Below are positions 13,101-21,200 of a stretch of 64,000 nucleotides of DNA, piece after piece. Positions within the stretch are counted from its first letter, which is position 1. Each line of letters starts with the position of its first letter. The notes under the pieces are model-generated. The model was not told where the DNA came from, made no database searches, and saw nothing but the letters and a program-made list of their open reading frames with translations. The translations under genes and the position numbers were made by a program. The stretch is from the IMG/VR virus record IMGVR_UViG_3300034060_000702, positions 1-64,000 of that record. The stretch is one strand, 5' to 3'. The stretch is from a virus.

Positions 13101-16100
13101 TCCATTAACAATGTTGTTATACATTGCTTCTTTAACTGGCGACCATAAACCTTGAGATATAGAAAGCATTCTGTAGAAGTCAAAAGAAATAAATCCTTGA
13201 CCATCTGCTTCATTCATATTATTGTAAGGACCTAATGAATTTTTGATGTCTTCTGCTAACTCATCTAAGTAAATAGAATTAACTTTATGGTCATTGATAA
13301 TTGCAGTTACAACTGTACCATCATATGACCTAAATTCTTTTTCAGGTTTTATATTTCCAGACTTAACTCTTGATTGAGCATAGTTTCTACTTTTATTATT
13401 TTCAACAACATCTCCACTTTTAAATGGAAGTGTATTTAATGTTTGTAACATTGATGTGTCATGTCTAAAACCTTCACCTGTTGAAATAATACCTGCAATC
13501 CTTTTATGGAAATCTTCTTTGCTAACATCATATAATGCTGGATCACCTAAAAACATTGTAGTAAAATTCAAATAGTTTAAGAATTGATTTCTTTCAAACA
13601 TTGAAATCAATATCTCTTTAGATTCATCAACAGAAAGTTTTGTTTTAGCATTACCGCTAATCTCTGTTCGAACTCCTTCTGCTAAATAAAAAGTATCTTT
13701 TTTATTCTTTAAAGTGTTATCAGTTTTTTCTTTAAAATACTGGTTAATCTCTTTTGTAATAACAGATTTAGATTTTTCAACTTCTTTTAAAACTTCATCA
13801 AAGTTAGTTGAATTGATTTCTTTTAGTTTACCCTTAGTTTCATTTGTAAGCAAAGCATCAAAGATAAAAAACTCTTGACCTCTTGCTTTGTAATTCTTAT
13901 CTATGTTACCTGTCGCGCTTTTTAAAGTATTAATCCTAACTATTTCTGCAGCAATATATTTCTTTAAAGCAGAATACATTTTATTATTTGTATCTGCCTG
14001 TGTCTTGATTGCTTTAGCATCAGTAACATCAAATATAGGTTTAGCATTATTTAAACCAAAGTGAAATGAAGATGACTTATCAGCCATCCTTGGAGCTTCT
14101 GCTTTACCATAGTAACTTAAATAAACATCAGTAATAAACTTTGAATTTTCATCCAAAGACATATTGCTTAAACCTCTTTCAACTAATGATTCATATTCAT
14201 TTTCACCAATAAGTTTTTGAAAGTATTTAGTACCAGAAAAGTTTTCATATTCTATTGCTACATTTCCTTGCTTGGTACTTTGTTTCTTACCATTTTCATC
14301 AAACAATTCATTCAACCATGTATTTGCTTTTTTAAATGGATCAAGATTACCATCTAAGTGTTCAAAAGCATTGTCCTTAGTTAACTCTTGTAATGTTTGC
14401 GCATTATTAATACCATTGATTTGATGAGTAATAGAACTATTTAAAACCAATTCCGAAGCTGTTTCACCTTCAGCATTAGTACCCATAAATGAATTATAGT
14501 TGTTAGAGTATTTGAACTCAACTTCCTGCAATGTCTTATAAAAACCACCAAGCCCTTTTACTTTTTCATAAGTTTCATTACCCTGCTCATCAGTATTTTT
14601 AACACTGTAATCTTTAATTAAATCAGTAATACTATTGATCCTTTTATCAAAGTCTGTTGTTTTTATAGAAGAATCATTTCTTAATCTATTAATAAAATCA
14701 TCAAGCAATCCACCAGGAATTCCAGAGTCTTTATCGCCTTTAAATAATACTTTATTTACTTCAGCAGTATCAGTAAGATTAACACCAATAGCATTAAACT
14801 TTTGTGCAATACTTGCTTTTGGATTTGCTTCTAACCACTCTAATGCTTTTTTAACATTAAGATATGGACCATGAATATCTACTTCAATATTTGGACTTAA
14901 TTCAAATGCAGTATTCCAGTTATTTCTAACTTGAGATGTCGAACTTGAAACAGAACCATATTTAAGATTAATTCCAATTTCTTTACCATCATTTACTCTT
15001 TCAAACAAAAGTTGTTTAAGAGGCATATTTGATTTACTGAAAGTCTGGAAAAATTTACTCCATAATATTTGAGAACCTAAATGTATTGGGAGTTCCCCAT
15101 TTACCAAAGGCATTCTTTTAAGAACTTCTTGAATGATTGGATCTTTAGAATCTCTCAATACAGCAAACATTGTATCTGGATTTGCAGATGACATTGTTTG
15201 TTTAGCAACTATCGATAATACTTTTACTTTATTGCTTAATAGATGTACACCCAAAGCATTTGTTACCTTCTCTCCTTTTTCATTAAAATCAGGAACAGTA
15301 CTTAACAACATTAATATTTCTTTGTCCGCATATTCCTCTAAAGAAATATCTTTTCTTTCTTTAAATGGATCTGTTTCATCTCTTTCAGTATCTTCTTCTG
15401 CAATACTCTTCAACCCTTGTTGAGTAATAAATAACCCAGAAGAAATATGAGCACCAATGACACCAGTATTAGCACCAGTTTCACTAACATTTTTTTCAAT
15501 ATCTTCTAAGTTACCAAACTCTGCAATAGAAAAAGTTAATGCTTCAACTTGTTTTGCAACTTGAGCAATCTTCATTTTTTGTGCAGCATCTGGATTACTA
15601 ACCTTAGATAAAGATTCTTGAATTTTTAATTGATTTTCTTTTATCTCAATCAGTTTAAGTTTAGCATGTTTGTACAATGGTGTGATGTCATCAAGTGTAG
15701 TAATTTTCATATTACCATTCTTGATTTTTTCAGAGTATGCTTCATTTACCAATGTATTAACTGTATCTACAATTAATTTACTTTGAGCTGCATCTAACTT
15801 ACCATTCTTAGGATCACTAAATGCAGTAATAGAAGCATTCATTCTACCCCAAAACATATTAGCTTCAGGATTGTATTTAGTAAAATCAACTTTGTTATCA
15901 ACTAAGTCTTTGAAGTATTTATCAGTAAGTGTTTTTCTCTTAAAGATTTTTGTAATAGCATCAAGTAAATTCTTAAAGAATTTTTGAAGCATGTTACCTT
16001 TAGGAGAAATCTTATTTGTTGCATAAGCTCTAAACTTTTCCGCTAAGAATTCCTCTACAGCTTTATCATTCTTGAAATTCTCATTTGGGTATGATTTTTT

Positions 16101-18218
16101 AACTTCAAAGTAAAGTTTATTCTTTTGTTCTTTAGTCAATATACCTTGTGTAAAAGCATGCCATGCTTCATGGTATATCAATGTATTATTAGAACCTTTG
16201 TATAATGTTATACCACTTGTAAACCATTGTGCTAATGCATGTGGATGTTTCTTATCACTAAAATCTAAATCCAATTCACTTTTCATGTCATGAGCTTTAA
16301 ACCAACTTAGTGCAGCAGCTTCTGCTTTTTCAGTAACAGTTTCTAATTCAATTGTATTTGATGCAAGTACATCATCATCAGCATAATCATCAAACTCTTC
16401 AAATGTTGGAGGAGTTGGTTTAATATCTTCCGCAGGTGCAACTTCATCAGCAGTTTCAACCTCAACTTCTTTTTCAGCAGTTACAGGAACAGCAGTGCTA
16501 ACTGAAAAACCAATTCGAGGATGATACAATCTTAATTCATTAGCGGTACTTGTTTCAGCAAGAGTGTAACTATTATTCATAATATGTGCATTATGAGTAA
16601 TAGGTGTAAGAACTAAAGCATTACCTTCCATTCTAAAAGTATTTCCAGCTTTAATCTTAAAAGAGAAATTAGGTTTTCCTACAGTATGAAGTTTACCACT
16701 AGCTGTTCTAAATAAATCATTTTTAGATTTAGCTTCAGCAATATCAGTAACAATATTTTTCTTTTCTGTTTTTCCTGTATATTCTTTTTTCTGTACTGAT
16801 AATTTTGTAAAATGATTAGTCAATGCTTCTGCTAAACCTTCATCAAATAACTTAAATGCTTTATCAACAATTATAATTTTACCATCTGGTTTAAATTTAA
16901 TTGGTGAATCTGAAGCAACATTTACATACTTTTTAAACAAATCCATTCTTTGTTCAGGAGTCTGCACAGCATCATCAACAGTAAGTTCAGGATTAGTAAG
17001 TAATTCAATTAAAGATTTTACAATATCTGGACTTGTATCTAATGAAGATGGATAAAGAGAAACAGGAGTTGTATGTAAAGTATGACTAGTTAATGCATAA
17101 AACTGAAACAATAGTTTTCCATTTTCATTATGTTCTTCCTTTGTTATAACTTCAAATTGATTGTAATCTTTTACACTAGTTATTTTAGTTTCTTTACCTG
17201 AATCTTGATTTATGTAACCAAAATTAGAATTTTCAAGATTGACATCCAATAAGAAACCTTCTGCTTTATTTTGGTTAGCTTTCTTATTAATGTCATTTAA
17301 AATCTGTAGTTCATTTGCTAATTGCTCAAAAGCCATTCGCATAGCTTTACCAGGTTCTAAATCTTTATTGTTAAATTCAATAGCTCTTGCTAATTTTTCT
17401 TGAACTTTTCTAATTCTTAAATTAGCATCTGTAGCCTTAAATCCTTTTTGTTCATTAAAAGGTTTTTTAAAATCATATCCTTCAAATAAAGCATCTGGAT
17501 TATTTGTATATGTAGAAAATATAAAAACCTTACCTTCTTTAGATATGATTTTTCCATCTTTATCAGTCATTAAAAAAACTAATGCTTCAGGACTAGTAAC
17601 AGAATCTCCAACAAGATTTCTTTCTAATTCTAAGCCAGCACTTTCAATTAATTTTCTTGCAGCACCAAGTTTAATAGCTAATACTTTATGTTCAGCATTT
17701 GCCATAATATCAGTTAACACTTCTCTAACAAAAGCAAATGCTTCTGCTTTACTTGGATCTACTGTTCTTACCTCTCCTGTAAACTCTGGAGTTTGGTTTG
17801 TTAAAACTTCGACATGTGATGGATTGAACTTAGAAAAATCTACAAAATTTTCTTCTTCAGTTTCAATTGGATTTTCTTCAACATCAATTGTATCTACAAT
17901 TAATTTTTGATAACCTTTTATTAAATCACTAACAGCTTTTGTGCTGTTCATAGCAGTCATAGTTTTTGCTAAGTCTGCCTCAATGTTAAGACCTGGAAAA
18001 CTTCCATTTAAAGCAATAGGAAGAAACAACATATGCTGTACTACCAAATCAATATTTGATTGATTGTTAGCATCACCAGACTTCATTAAAGCAGCATTGT
18101 ACATTCTCTTGTACAACTGATCTTTTGATTGAATGGTTTTAGTGTTTATTAATTTTGCTTGAGATTTAAAAAGTTTTACAAAATCTTTTATTGACTGTTC
18201 ATTAATACATACATTCAT
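4194..18218 (-). CDS. 4674-aa multi-enzyme protein: zincin, crAss virion RNA polymerase, AlkB, SLOG-like, ASCH, Dda-type helicase
   Basis: One uninterrupted chain. Features read from the translation: HEAWH at residues 683-687 with an EEFLAEKF helix about 35 residues later (zincin). RNA polymerase core about 1650-2200, including ADGQ near 1672, a conserved SGSK near 1779 and the metal-binding loop DYDVD at 2148-2152, the counterpart of DFDID in phi14:2 gp66. AlkB-like 2-oxoglutarate/Fe(II) oxygenase about 3440-3570 (H3483, D3485, H3548, R3560/R3566). Rossmann/SLOG-like domain about 3600-3760 (SGGAYGGD, FAGVGSRD). ASCH-like domain about 3835-3925 (ILSGDRTRTTR). A conserved phage domain about 3950-4060 (TQAVIRGLANAFPI). 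SF1 helicase from about 4195 to the end: Walker A GAGGTGKT with K4228, DE at 4316-4317, GDRAQLPP, and the AHKAQGST and AVSRP motifs. In phi14:2 the polymerase enters the cell with the DNA and transcribes early genes. TAATG coupling joins it to the 2369-aa gene upstream. Confidence 0.93.
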   Translation of the reverse strand: MNVCINEQSIKDFVKLFKSQAKLINTKTIQSKDQLYKRMYNAALMKSGDANNQSNIDLVVQHMLFLPIALNGSFPGLNIEADLAKTMTAMNSTKAVSDLIKGYQKLIVDTIDVEENPIETEEENFVDFSKFNPSHVEVLTNQTPEFTGEVRTVDPSKAEAFAFVREVLTDIMANAEHKVLAIKLGAARKLIESAGLELERNLVGDSVTSPEALVFLMTDKDGKIISKEGKVFIFSTYTNNPDALFEGYDFKKPFNEQKGFKATDANLRIRKVQEKLARAIEFNNKDLEPGKAMRMAFEQLANELQILNDINKKANQNKAEGFLLDVNLENSNFGYINQDSGKETKITSVKDYNQFEVITKEEHNENGKLLFQFYALTSHTLHTTPVSLYPSSLDTSPDIVKSLIELLTNPELTVDDAVQTPEQRMDLFKKYVNVASDSPIKFKPDGKIIIVDKAFKLFDEGLAEALTNHFTKLSVQKKEYTGKTEKKNIVTDIAEAKSKNDLFRTASGKLHTVGKPNFSFKIKAGNTFRMEGNALVLTPITHNAHIMNNSYTLAETSTANELRLYHPRIGFSVSTAVPVTAEKEVEVETADEVAPAEDIKPTPPTFEEFDDYADDDVLASNTIELETVTEKAEAAALSWFKAHDMKSELDLDFSDKKHPHALAQWFTSGITLYKGSNNTLIYHEAWHAFTQGILTKEQKNKLYFEVKKSYPNENFKNDKAVEEFLAEKFRAYATNKISPKGNMLQKFFKNLLDAITKIFKRKTLTDKYFKDLVDNKVDFTKYNPEANMFWGRMNASITAFSDPKNGKLDAAQSKLIVDTVNTLVNEAYSEKIKNGNMKITTLDDITPLYKHAKLKLIEIKENQLKIQESLSKVSNPDAAQKMKIAQVAKQVEALTFSIAEFGNLEDIEKNVSETGANTGVIGAHISSGLFITQQGLKSIAEEDTERDETDPFKERKDISLEEYADKEILMLLSTVPDFNEKGEKVTNALGVHLLSNKVKVLSIVAKQTMSSANPDTMFAVLRDSKDPIIQEVLKRMPLVNGELPIHLGSQILWSKFFQTFSKSNMPLKQLLFERVNDGKEIGINLKYGSVSSSTSQVRNNWNTAFELSPNIEVDIHGPYLNVKKALEWLEANPKASIAQKFNAIGVNLTDTAEVNKVLFKGDKDSGIPGGLLDDFINRLRNDSSIKTTDFDKRINSITDLIKDYSVKNTDEQGNETYEKVKGLGGFYKTLQEVEFKYSNNYNSFMGTNAEGETASELVLNSSITHQINGINNAQTLQELTKDNAFEHLDGNLDPFKKANTWLNELFDENGKKQSTKQGNVAIEYENFSGTKYFQKLIGENEYESLVERGLSNMSLDENSKFITDVYLSYYGKAEAPRMADKSSSFHFGLNNAKPIFDVTDAKAIKTQADTNNKMYSALKKYIAAEIVRINTLKSATGNIDKNYKARGQEFFIFDALLTNETKGKLKEINSTNFDEVLKEVEKSKSVITKEINQYFKEKTDNTLKNKKDTFYLAEGVRTEISGNAKTKLSVDESKEILISMFERNQFLNYLNFTTMFLGDPALYDVSKEDFHKRIAGIISTGEGFRHDTSMLQTLNTLPFKSGDVVENNKSRNYAQSRVKSGNIKPEKEFRSYDGTVVTAIINDHKVNSIYLDELAEDIKNSLGPYNNMNEADGQGFISFDFYRMLSISQGLWSPVKEAMYNNIVNGVAFDQTRVNEFFESMKLQHFGPVKTDGLPGMAFHKFNLIPLIPNMIKGTKLEDLHDKMMEQGIDYMTFASGSKLTSVSNSESESPNDDYYNKETRETTTDPTFKFTPNIIHVKYLKNQIKIHNEYKGKITLPTQMRAILYAGLMDNGVPKDVSAMFELQEFDKKDFQSKWEEMSETEKLKSNDYQWLVKYEKTIEDIVEFKKQELFNELGITEEADISRSSEKLANLIRSELTRSEIDDAQIDFLFNNSALKNDISLALTEGQVSKMLVSLIDKRLTKMKVNGEGLIQMASTMSEKKGSQWKKATTEEQLEYGTNGLRSYYRKDGKIKAMQVKIALQGDFEKLLYIKGKDGKSIATYITKTSKDGTKVKTLDYDSTLDKLNALMVDPVWKKENMDLFIMTTCRIPGQAMNSVEFMEIHSFLPKIAGNVIILPSEIVAKSGADYDVDKLFTMMANLGLYNGEVKKIKALPKEDINELNSKISTLKENISNKRKEVFDYIEANQDTLEQKQVLSEIKENRKLLKEAIKTTSGKLTTKEKKALAENEKEVAALNAIIDSVYDALGQKSALFGELEAMKSELADLQIKKDGQSIKGLENNLIDVIVERLEREDNYADLVRPNDTNLVDGIAKELESHVSPFNKYQSVHDKETIRTKISSSMIFDPSYNRNKQIENSVGKDTLGIGAVINKYFSMFTRMGMYTNIDSNILTLEDYNEIIAALKEDAKNVGKIEKDLAFSYKNYNLHFPSFNSKIINGKKVIDLAALKNKAGEYIPDILGQMINGWVDVAKGGWIFNIQGNKEATPTLLYLFMAGVPVEDAVNFVSVPAIRNYLEAKRVQQGALHVLNQNATFDRNTFDALIKYEDIDAYKSVVNGLDIDSKTKELYTNVDLVQNLGKVMKLSINDNSPINTAAIKNSFAEPGKAIPISDEVQFDLLNKFIAYENIANQITSLTTATTFDTKASSKLNEVRDKQKKLDSLVKSNPALPVDILKRVDSTIVGKFASSKLILKLFSNFSALKNNKALSAIADKKSDIAFKAGIFPEDNINQFQEDFIWYLYQNESNRITDNTYNDIALVEDESVDKYDYKDGELRYNPTFLNELAFGFNVLNALPHKFGSKNAALKFLAEYGKIDFMDLPKDSMHYILAKKALSDVGINEETIEGKEISAEEYEDLILTAALESKALLASGNRETLMHGPFSYAKRLLEVASEHGELIGKFNFLEDIRHNYNKYSHNISLANIKETGYSKIYRQELEILKAYGEIPEVQELFEQFDHFAVLQSGIRTAGQFNVTEIIDPAHISNVIGNQYDSILESLNKIGSGEAVNYSVLNLYTALNYHENYSKRQLQNKRGGSYENDSYFDNTIQYTNKFDLSYLEGVRKIEIAMARYANSAIIMPYSAVGETEDTTRQFDYFTGLGETAINADLGLYSTAYINSSSEITDPKFVKEYFKKYKQHLDGLNHDNNLTFNIEMKPGANELIIEHLESLGYKKHPMLSGNGLYYAMSKVDSMAVSGLYNTQSTFSIKDDSLLSSSNKNEVVKVSIDQLVSKQLSDKYGLEEKYQAHKSLPNATWSDFIRANVIDNVAIESAYKYVVGKVIEKDKDFKNLLVNTQDAALLQGTVSNKLNNMYARALMTARKSLVQINAVATSPQQKNAVLTTSSGFLSAGTLSGFKRVQEITGAEIFDGEVFNKVESDKLFEIMDREFPKVLADPAQGIPNFANTKSIYFGPIEYKYSTITKAAAPLPSWLDKTVRELEKRMGVIPGYFDTALINRYTGLEQGLGMHTDAEPNLVGKENINPTVLTLSLGAERIFRLEGMSNTPYANEKVGIPTKQGHVLVMGKDSQIKYKHGIEKNSGQAGIRYSITLRHTPDVNPVGRAVEKPAGSTTQLSTSVNPSDYTNHSGGAYGGDTFWDMIGREFGVTKHMHYKDAGNANLSQKLKNAKVTATVLTKEQMDTARTEVERLLGEKYPDTLEGNLQVRNYYQVANADAVFAVAKLFSDKTAVLGGTNTAVQLGIEMNKPTYVWDIVTEGWYKYNGDTFEVTETPTLTKNFAGVGSRDIENYNTKDKKTGEWKPRKEYLGAAKEAAAKQAIKEVYEETFAQPTQSSTSVNEFDAADELTPIQQNFKDGDGGRQMQSKFKDRSTMQLILSGDRTRTTRAKTDIERMMKDYNLSKIEDLVGKVIRMTDKKTGRAYTRITKVVPFTQEYQDATWEKEGWVKSVTDNHVDNYPYAIEFELVSRPVTAIALTESQRFTRESVTKDNEYAYLFTDNAARTSGPNLVGPTGWYASTYGTDKKFPGKTQAVIRGLANAFPITTMVDDKRTQWTDEKFDEFKKEIDREIRRIKSFIGEGYFKGVKFSAEKPFGKGEISNMKDTAPKIWEYLNTKLAEIGIDNTGDTPKVISKSETTTSQTTTDSYQYYGKPYAIVIKDGVGVDVVGYKGKPADKNKLLAKYNENPNVDPQNGKPFRTEPTPVNVEPISGNKPQVNRYELFPGVFANQGQSEAIDKLYDFISSNESEFVLEGAGGTGKTTLIKNLVAELESKGTVLAIGPTHKAKKVLDNSLNRDRKFSKDKINTITLDAALAIKLDEATGEFKPNIKKRKLGWVPMLKADFVIIDESSMLKDDMIAEINQWKKKGAKIIYMGDRAQLPPVGQSSDSKVFGYSNHYLLTEKMRQAATSPIIGIGTVVSDNVKSKDPQVNVITSDMMVNAKDSVSGSELLWEQNEANAINQFVDDVKNSNDPNFAKIITFNNEKNPSGQSVLNLNMKVRNALYGLDAVKNQFMPGERLMAYDTFGDESPVFTNGEDLIVVSNTKKVDVNFNITVYSEAKGNRTQSFKYDVEYLDLINEEGVNLFDIPVIANSSINKFRQDVAALFKTDGQMAYGLLKEFGNLQYGYAITAHKAQGSTYTNTYVMLDNILGNTNLGTPKAKNQALYVAVSRPTTKLVMVTKTAPIDPKSITVGAEKSKYDNDKIGC

Positions 18219-21200
18219 TATTTACAAGCTTTAAAGTGTTCTAAAATATCTTCATCGGTTACTTCCTCATCTGCAATTGCAAATGATTGAGTTGTAAATT
18301 TAGACAAAATACTTGACAAGTCATCAAGATTATTTTGATCTAAAGCACTAACAATTTCATCTTGTTTCAAGTTGAAATCATTGATAACTTTTTTTACATC
18401 GGTATTGAATTGTTTAGAATTCAGCTCAACTTTATTTTCAATTATGCTGTTAAAATCAACAACTTCAATCGAACCTATTTTTGAGCTTGGTGAAATTGTA
18501 TTCACTTTTGAAACTTTTACAATTCTACCATCAGTAAGTAAAAGTTTATCCCCTACAGATAATGTACTAAAATCTTTTTGATTAGCCAAATCTATCTTAG
18601 CTTGATTGAATATATTTTGTATGAATGGTAAATGAATATCATTAATCTCATTCAATGTAACACCTAACTTAGTAGTAGCATACTTAACTAATTCTTCATA
18701 CACATCTACTAAACCTGATTCAGTTTTTATTCCAGTAAATCTATTTTTTAAAAAATCAGTTATTCCAGATTGTACTTGATTTTCAACTTTAAGTTTATTC
18801 AAAGCTTTTTGTTCTGCTACATATTGTGCTTTAGTAATTTCATTCTTTACTATATGCATCTTAACTGCTTTAGATAATCGCTTGATGTCAGTAGGAGTAT
18901 ATCCTAATTCTTTCAGTTTAGAATCTTGTGTAGCAAAAATTGGTTCATTGTTATCTACTACATCTGCAGCTGCATTTAGGATTTCTTCTTCAGTTGGTTC
19001 TTTAGGAAGAGTGGATTTAGCTGTAGTATCATAATCAGTTATAGCTACATTGCCTAAAAATCTATCACCTGAATACACTTGAATTACATTATCTAGATCT
19101 TTTTTACCTGGTCTTTTTAACACAGGAACCAATTTTAATGTAACAGGTTTACCAAAGTCTTCTGCTTTAATCGCTGTATTATGATCAAAAATAATAACTT
19201 TTTCACCATCTACTTCTATTACAAAACCAGTAGAACTACTTGGAGTTTTACCAGTCAACTTTGCTTTTATTGATTTACCACTAGTAAGTTTATCAACTAT
19301 CTTTTCATGCATAGATTGATTTCTTCCTACAGGTTGTTCAGCAGGTTTAATATCTTCTAAAGCAATACTTAAAACACCATCTGTAAAGTATCCAATATTT
19401 AAACTAGATGGTAGTTGTCTTTTTGCAACATCATCTATAAAGTTTTCTTCTAAGTAGTTTTCTAGTTTATCTTGTAAACTTTTACCTGGAGCACTTTCAA
19501 GAGTAGCTCTATCAATACTTCCTATAAATAAATCTAAATATCCTCTATGAGGAGACTTACCTTCAGCTAAATCAAATAATAGTTGCTTTAATTGTTCTTT
19601 ATTAACAATTCCTGTAGTAGAACTTACTCCAGCAGGCATTTTCAAACTATCATTAAAAATGTTTTTAGCATTTCCTTCTGAAGTTACATGAGTTATAAAT
19701 AATAAATTATCAGGTAAATTATTTATTATTCTTTCTATATCAGCTTTAGTATCTGTAGTAGTAGGGTTATCTCCTACACCACTATCTACTTTTTTTTCAG
19801 TTTCAGTTTTTTCTTGAACAACTGGAGTATTTTTTTTAATAATACTTTCAGCAATAGGAATTAAAGCATCAACCATTTCCTTAGTTGTTGTAGGATTCTT
19901 ATAAGAAGTTCTATTTTCAGAAAGTTGTTTTGCTTTTTTAATCAAAGGTTCAGCAACTTCAGAAGCAGACATTCCATCTGGTAATGCAATTACAATAGCT
20001 GTATATACAGATGGTCTATTAGAACCAGTTGAATCTGATTTTTGAATTGGTATTTTAACATCTACATATCTAACACCATTGCTATTAAAAGTTTCATCAT
20101 AAGTATAGTTGTGTAATTTTTTTTGATTTCTTATATCCACAGTGGACATATCATTTGTTTTATTATCAGAACTATATTTAATACCAAATCCACCTTGTCC
20201 ATCATAAGCTCTCCATTCAAAAACAGAGTTATCTTGTTTTGTATTTTTAACTCTATCCAAAAACATTTCAAAAGCTCTTTTAGATATTTCTTCTTTAGTT
20301 GGAGCTTTTGCTTTTCTAAATAATTTTTTATTTGCTGTTGCTTCTTTTTCTAATTCTTCTTTTGCAAGTTTTTCTAAAAAAGCTTTTGGAGAATGTATTC
20401 CAGTTCTAAAACTATCTTGGAAATATAATTTTTTTAATGCTTCCTCATCAGTTCTTAAAAACTCTTCTGCTTGAGATGTAGTTTCTTGTGATTGATTAAC
20501 AGGTTCAACTGTTTCTACAGGTTTAGTTTGTGCACCAGAGAACAATGAGTCTTCTGCAGTTTTAAGATATGCATCAATGTTTTTAAATGTAGTACTTTCA
20601 TACTTATTGAATTTAGGATTCTCACCTTTCCAATTTGTTTTAACAAACCAACCATCTTTTGCAAAACTAAATAATGGTGTCCATTCTCCTTTTGAAGCAG
20701 CACCTGTACCAAGTCCAGTAGATTTATATACTAAAAATCTTTTACCATCAGCAAATACATCTACAATTAATCTTCCAGCAACTTGAGTTCGAAAACTACC
20801 TATTGTCCATTCTGAATTATTTGCATCTAAACTTTGACCAAACTCATAAAGATCTTGAATTTCTTTTGAAATAGCCAGTTTATTACCATCATATCCAGAA
20901 ATTTCTTGATTAACCCATTCATCAAATATATCAGGTCTATCAGATTGATCATCAACTACTACAACATCAGTATTAGCACCTATTGATTTTGGTTGCTTTG
21001 GATTTTCTTTTTGATTTGTTTCACTACTAACTGTATCGCTTGTTCCCTCTCCTGTGGTGTCAATAGGGATTGTTTCTTCACTAGTTTCTTCATCGGATTC
21101 AATTATTATATTTTCATCTATTAATTCATCTATTACTTTTTCTTCAAGAGTTACTTCAGGACTTGTTAAAACTTCATCTGTAAGAGCTTGTTCAACTTGT

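Noticed and set aside
20515-20712. A 65-aa minus-strand frame inside the 2369-aa gene
   Set aside because: It is fully contained in a long coding frame on the same strand and has no independent leader or domain.
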